Shown here: positions 62,201-64,000 of the stretch, piece by piece | Layout of the letters: every line of letters begins with the position of its first letter | How positions within the stretch are numbered: position 1 is the stretch's first letter | Source of the DNA: Dallia pectoralis | Lineage: Eukaryota; Chordata; Actinopteri; Esociformes; Umbridae | Length of the DNA: 64,000 nt | Direction: 5' to 3' | Assembly (NCBI GenBank): GCA_029465975.1 | Contig: CM055739.1 | Span: 6,180,628 to 6,244,627 of the forward strand | Translations under genes and position numbers: made by a program | The notes under the pieces: generated by a model | Databases searched by the model: none | Seen by the model: the letters and a program-made list of their open reading frames with translations, nothing else | Told to the model about the DNA's origin: nothing

Positions 62201-63151
62201 AAGGAACAGATGCGAATACCACTGATATATATCATCATCCTCATCATCATAATTCTCAGTGTAGGGTACCTGAATGGAACTGACTGCTAAGCATCTCGAT
62301 GCTGTCCAGGCTGTGTAGGCTGGCCAGACCCCCGCCAATATCCACGCAGTTTTTCTCCGCCGCATCAAACGCCTTTGGTTCATCCTTCACCAGCTTGTAG
62401 CAGAACGTGTTCCACGGGGCCCAGCCCTCGTCACATACGGTGGACTTATACAGCAGAGGCTCTGAGGACACAAAGAAGGTGGCGGGAAAAAAGATTGCGT
62501 AGAATCACTGCATTTCTACTTGGTCGCGGTTTCCTGTCAGTGTGGCGAACCGGTCAGATCTTACCTGTTGGGAGCGGCTGGGTGCTGTTGGCATTTTTCT
62601 TACAGATGTAGGGCATCTTTTTGTCGCAGCTCTCGCTCTCGTAGTAGTGCCTCGAATTTATCACGCCACAGTCGGACTCCCGCAGGCTCGATGTGAGGGG
62701 CATGTCTGCACAACACACATCCATAAGCGTACAAAATCACAATTATGACACAACGCCAGATCAATGAAAATGACCAACTTAGAAGAGCTTTGGCTAGGCT
62801 TGGTCTAACTGACCTAAAAACACATATCTTAGTCGGGCTATTCTTTAGTCATGTCCATCAGTTTATTGATTGTCATCGATTTATTAACATAGCCAGGCTA
62901 ACTTATTGATAATTATTAAGATACTTAAGTGTACAGTGAACAAAAAAACAACCAAGAGGTCCAATGTGTCACCGCGGGATGTAGACATAACTAACCGCTT
63001 TACACAGGGGCCTCATGCTAACAGTTTCACACAGAGGCCCATTCAACCCTGTCGACTTGTTATTCAAGCTCGTTAACAACAATCCCACAGCAGGCACACG
63101 CTGGCACAGAATGGTGATGTGTCGGGCAGTAGAGTAGCATCGCGGTTATGC

Positions 63152-63184
<33 letters not shown>

Positions 63185-63555
63185 TATATACACATATACA
63201 TATATATATATAGCATCATTAGCACTGCCTTAGCAGTCACCATCTAACTGCAGCGTTACCGCTGTGTCCACTATGACCGTGTACTGTATTAACCAGTTTG
63301 TATGGTTGTAAATGAGTTATAGCATGGTTGTGCCATTCTAGTAGCAGGTGTGTGTGCGTGTGTGTGTGTGTGTGTGTGTGAGATCTCCTGTCATCATTCC
63401 ACTCGGTTCACATTCTAGCCTGCGTGTTGCCTCCTTACCGGCGTCCCAGCGGAGGTTGTCGAGCGGGGAGCCGTCTGACCACTGCCAGCCCTGGGACGTG
63501 TCCAGGTGGTGCAGGCCGATCCACATTCGGTCTGGCATGCTGCCGTGTGCCACGC
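45621..63555 (-). CDS. LY75: LY75 (DEC-205/CD205) endocytic C-type lectin receptor, 3' part: ten CTLDs, TM and tail; 5' end outside the window
   Basis: I joined 31 exons on the minus strand, each with a GT-AG junction and agreeing phase, from 63439-63555 (first visible) to 45621-45790 (stop TGA at 45621-45623). They encode about 1,469 residues. There are ten C-type lectin-like domains, recognised by CY, W-IGL, WSD and terminal C-K signatures. A transmembrane helix and a 27-30 residue tail containing FSTVRY follow. Mannose-receptor family members have eight CTLDs except LY75, which has ten, so the count identifies the gene. Human LY75 has about 1,722 residues, so about 250 (signal, ricin-type, FNII, start of CTLD1) should lie beyond 64,000. 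Mammalian LY75 captures antigen, including CpG DNA, on dendritic cells and delivers it to late endosomes. The CTLDs lack a full EPN/WND calcium-sugar site. Neighbour MARCHF7 matches mammalian synteny. Confidence 0.94.
45951..46657 (-). CDS. LY75: LY75 CTLD10 (exons 46493-46657, 46260-46376, 45951-46142)
   Basis: Reads KWVEYQDHCYAFDM, DDARRICETLG, AQLLTIKTKAENDF, RVWLGIDLDTTG, VGWVDGSSLAFSNWEPN and CAVMLSADGGAWSRVSC, ending SRIVCKAPA. An EPN tripeptide follows the NW, but the partner WND is WSR, so a full calcium/sugar site is not supported. Three-exon layout and phases match CTLD8. Confidence 0.9.
46771..47398 (-). CDS. LY75: LY75 CTLD9 (exons 47175-47398 and 46771-46981)
   Basis: Exon one: LSWFQALEECGRSNGHLAS...LWIGLSSQD. 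Exon two: YEWSDGTKFDYSQAV, HSCIYITTHGTWTRTDCGAQ, DGAICYNTT. Two-exon layout, phases 1-0 and 0-1, and sequence closely parallel CTLD7. The first exon's acceptor is the CCTCCAAAAG at 47,399-47,400 rather than a later AG, since only that joins in phase. Confidence 0.9.
47514..49138 (-). CDS. LY75: LY75 CTLD8 (exons 48974-49138, 47901-48023, 47514-47711)
   Basis: Reads GGPNWIPFKNNCYTFQL, IHQTCKNLG, ADADILTIRNVEENEF, MVLFIWLGMFMDVN, MKWYDGTNVQYTNW, FMAGLSTEGLWNIF and SIVVCKLDK. The outer cysteine pair is present (TCKN with VVCK). The two inner cysteines that normally flank the W-x-x-C strand are absent, replaced around DTFMAGL and NIFKNK. Phases are all 1-1. Confidence 0.88.
48130..48915. repeat. 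12-bp-based ATGGATCAGGGT minisatellite in an LY75 intron
   Basis: Units ATGGATCAGGGT/C alternate with AATCAGGG and GGACATGG variants in higher-order blocks over about 785 bp. It lies between exons 48974-49138 and 47901-48023. All three plus-strand frames stay open through the array. Confidence 0.95.
49281..49786. repeat. Minisatellite of TCCTACCGTGTG-type units, overlapping an LY75 splice donor
   Basis: Irregular 12-38-bp units built on GTCCTACCGTGTG and GTGGTACGTGTGGATCC fill this LY75 intron and run across the exon border at 49772/49773. The 13-mer TACCGTGTGGTAC occurs at 49325, 49363 and 49443 and again at the real exon junction at 49770. Confidence 0.9.
49773..50697 (-). CDS. LY75: LY75 CTLD7 (exons 50477-50697 and 49773-49935)
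   Basis: Exon one: MTWFEALEECGNQSMDLAS...MWIGLFSED. Exon two: HYRWTDHSHTVFSRW, GRCVYLDTDGFWKATECEE, LAGAICHVPH. The donor is placed after CACACG at 49773. An upstream in-phase CAG|GTGCCA would drop the final domain cysteine (AICH) and was rejected. The chosen donor is the sequence repeated many times in the adjoining minisatellite. Confidence 0.88.
50740..51027. repeat. 52-bp tandem repeat, about 5.5 copies
   Basis: The unit begins AAACCTTATACACA and contains TCCAGTTAACCTCCACTAAA and CACACCTGGAGTTC. Copies differ at a few sites. It lies in the LY75 intron between exons 51112-51241 and 50477-50697. Confidence 0.93.
51112..53144 (-). CDS. LY75: LY75 CTLD6 (rest of 53008-53144, then 52112-52217, 51791-51945, 51112-51241)
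   Basis: Reads QPCGKDFLSFRDK|CYIEIKPLYLTF, SANEHCQSMKGSLVTIADQ, EKTWIGLKFEQHYPKW, and DYTLCSDQQYVTLCQHYA. Phases are 0-1, 1-0 and 0-1. Key CTLD signatures (CY, CQ..GSLVTI, WIGL, terminal C-x-C pair) are intact. The WSDG motif has become WVDN. Confidence 0.88.
53008..55269 (-). CDS. LY75: LY75 CTLD5 (exons 55234-55269, 54771-54940, 54502-54566, 53264-53340, first part of 53008-53144)
   Basis: A 36-nt micro-exon (KTAKIPEWYNP) is followed by NEFWFVTEPKLSYEEAGMYC with RGNGSRLAAPS, ARKQGWWIDIMEQG, KLLGHCGSISIE and CDERLSFVCERHN. Phases are 1-1, 1-0, 0-2, 2-1 and 1-0. The donor of the 53264 exon (TTAA|GTAATT) is weak and was chosen because it alone joins in phase to the cysteine-containing next exon. 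The donor of the 54502 exon abuts a 29-bp minisatellite. Confidence 0.82.
53461..54501. repeat. 29-bp minisatellite, about 35 copies, abutting an LY75 splice donor
   Basis: The unit is CTGACTGGGAGTTAGGATCT plus GTTGTGTGT. Variants alternate CTGAC/CTAAC, TTAGG/TTGGG/CTAGG and TTGTG/TTGGG. The array ends GTTGTGTGACTCAC at 54501, where CAC is the complement of the donor of exon 54502-54566. There are no unique spacers, so it is not a CRISPR array. Confidence 0.95.
54950..55145. repeat. 16-bp minisatellite CATCCTTCAACACCAT
   Basis: About twelve copies of the 16-bp unit with CAATAC/CAACAC variants fill most of the 293-bp intron between the 36-nt LY75 exon (55234-55269) and exon 54771-54940. The array begins about 10 bp from the latter's acceptor. 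Confidence 0.93.
55600..56397 (+). mobile_element. LINE 3' end (RT C-terminal remnant plus 3' UTR) in an LY75 intron
   Basis: Frame-shifted pieces read VYKSLLCNVPLYLSSL, THSLRSS and NDWNKL, the carboxyl end of a Rex1/L2/jockey-type reverse-transcriptase ORF. A roughly 550-bp 3' UTR follows, ending GAGAATTTGTTCTCAAT and CCTACCTGATTAAATAAAGG, a tail I associate with salmonid/pike LINE copies. It is 5'-truncated and antisense to LY75, between exons 56770-56890 and 55234-55269. Confidence 0.7.
56770..59518 (-). CDS. LY75: LY75 CTLD4 (second half of 59319-59518, then 58751-58893, 57553-57631, 57289-57360, 56770-56890)
   Basis: Reads CPEGWASRPGIRYCYK, KRSWEEAEKFCEALGAHLPS, FFWVGLNRR, SWEWSDNRP, YGRYCTAFK and FHCDARLEWACQIPRG. 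It is split over five exons, more than the other domains, with short exons of 79 and 72 nt. Every splice phase agrees (0-2, 2-0, 0-0, 0-1). All four conserved cysteines are present. Confidence 0.87.
58376..58745. repeat. 10-bp GTTTGTGTGG minisatellite beside an LY75 splice donor
   Basis: Units GTTTGTGTGG, GTTTGTGCAG and GTTTGTGTTGGTGTGG continue to within about 6-16 bp of the donor of exon 58751-58893. Confidence 0.93.
59258..59318. repeat. (CA)n running directly into an LY75 splice donor
   Basis: CA dinucleotides from about 59260 through an imperfect CACAACCATCACACACAC stretch end exactly at the donor of exon 59319-59518. The intron therefore begins GTGTGTGTGATGG on the minus strand. Confidence 0.9.
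59319..60901 (-). CDS. LY75: LY75 CTLD3 (exons 60813-60901, 60391-60560 and first half of 59319-59518)
   Basis: Reads WKRHWNSCYKVDSKEVLF, then RFEQAFVNRLLGDE and NFWLGLQDVK, YRWVSQNGS, NWGWFEPG, then GGCTVMSTAKPLGKW and KAGTICKTD. The acceptor of the 60901 exon (CCTGAAG|AACTGG) has a weak polypyrimidine tract and is the least certain boundary, although phase 0 fits. The third exon also holds the linker and the first strand of CTLD4 (CPEGWASRPGIRYCYK). A Tc1-like remnant and CA repeats occupy the introns. Confidence 0.86.
59620..60165 (-). mobile_element. Truncated Tc1/mariner-like transposon in an LY75 intron
   Basis: Reading the minus strand gives the same Tc1-type family as at 1,798. On the plus strand the marks are GATGCTCCAGATACTCAAGT, AGATCTTCAGTTTCTTGGC, CTGGGGCCTCCCACTAC and GATGACCCCAAACTTTTGAA. 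The transposase segment is frameshifted and the other end is missing. It sits in the intron between exons 60391-60560 and 59319-59518, in the same orientation as LY75. Confidence 0.75.
61195..62461 (-). CDS. LY75: LY75 CTLD2 (exons 62270-62461, 61659-61813, 61195-61299)
   Basis: Exon one carries CDEGWAPWNTFCYKL and a helix pair ending SQFHSG. Exon two carries DVWIGLMGTG, KWSDQTPVSF and TGCVYYSGQ. Exon three carries HGWSVGDCDRKMPFMCKKK. All canonical CTLD cysteines are present. Phases run 1-1, 1-0 and 0-0. The donor of the middle exon (61,657-61,658) opens directly into a GTGTGT-like tract. Confidence 0.9.
62565..63555 (-). CDS. LY75: LY75 CTLD1, C-terminal part (exons 63439-63555 and 62565-62705)
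   Basis: The first exon opens in phase 1 after TGAAGTAG and reads PDRMWIGLHHLDTSQGWQW then SDGSPLDNLRW, the core W-IGL and WSDG motifs. The second exon ends CDKKMPYICKKN, the terminal Cys signature. The domain's N-terminal half is not between 63,556 and 64,000, so it must lie upstream of the window. The QPD/EPN position reads WDADMP, so calcium-dependent sugar binding is not supported. Confidence 0.88.
63151..63213. repeat. (TA)n / TACACA microsatellite in an LY75 intron
   Basis: Alternating TA with interspersed CACATATA over about 60 bp. A (GT)n follows at 63349-63381. Confidence 0.9.
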
Positions 63556-64000
63556 CTACTTCAGATCACGCCAAACCCACCGACAGACAAGAGAGAATTA
63601 GATATGGACAATCTGGCCAAAGTATACTACAGTGACAAATTTACAATAACCTTTCGAGAATTAGTCAAGATGAAAAGTGAAAGCGTTTTTCATCCAGCAG
63701 GTCGACTGAACAAAGTCCGAAAGTCATTTATAGCTATGTCGATAACGCTGTAGTGAGGAAGGAAGAGGTCCTGGAACGATGGTGCACTGGACTGAGTCAT
63801 TAGCCTAAAAATTTCCTTCATGAGTCTAACTGCATCGAGTTGAAAAACAACATCCTGTTCATGGAACACGTGTTTTCCCTTGGTGTCTATGCGCTGTGTC
63901 TCACTAATGCACTTGCTCCTATAAGTGAAAGTATCAAACCCATCTACGGCCCAAGCATCTCAGTTCCAACACGGGCGACTGGTGGAACCGCAATAGGGGG

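Overview
The window is vertebrate nuclear DNA, almost certainly from a ray-finned (teleost) fish. It has split genes with GT-AG introns and very many long (CA)n/(GT)n arrays. It carries two decayed Tc1/mariner elements and a LINE 3' end of types common in teleosts, notably salmonids and pikes. The exact species cannot be read from the sequence. Two protein-coding genes are recognisable, and they converge tail to tail.

Layout. Positions 1-36,140 hold no coding exon I can support. The stretch consists of simple repeats, a 503-bp tandem duplication (8,401-9,406), a Tc1 remnant (1,798-2,483), two tRNA-derived SINE-like fragments and several AT-rich blocks that look like conserved non-coding elements. 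On the minus strand, a CRE box (26,522-26,529) lies upstream of a strong splice donor (26,278-26,279). This looks like a promoter and non-coding first exon. From vertebrate synteny (BAZ2B - MARCHF7 - LY75 - PLA2R1) it could be the 5' end of BAZ2B, but that is inference.

Positions 36,146-43,895 (+) hold MARCHF7 (MARCH7), a RING-CH E3 ubiquitin ligase. It has a probable non-coding first exon near 36,226 and ten coding exons (38,300-43,244) encoding about 780 residues. All splice phases agree. The RING-CH domain is complete, and a poly(A) signal lies at 43,873.

Positions 44,950-63,555 (-) hold LY75 (DEC-205/CD205), an endocytic receptor of the mannose-receptor family. I resolved 31 coding exons in consistent phase, encoding about 1,469 residues. 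They give ten C-type lectin-like domains (the first cut by the window edge), one transmembrane helix and a short tail with an FSTVRY endocytosis motif. The signal peptide, ricin-type domain, fibronectin type II domain and start of CTLD1 lie beyond 64,000. Ten CTLDs is diagnostic of LY75. CD302, which separates MARCHF7 from LY75 in mammals, is absent here: only about 1 kb, holding a 250-bp hairpin, lies between the two genes.

The most unusual feature is the repeat load of LY75 introns. Minisatellites of 10-, 12-, 16-, 29- and 52-bp periods and CA arrays sit on or very near splice donors. In one case (49,281-49,786) the repeat unit appears to be copied from the splice donor itself, making roughly twenty decoy donor-like sequences. 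I found no novel multi-gene system.
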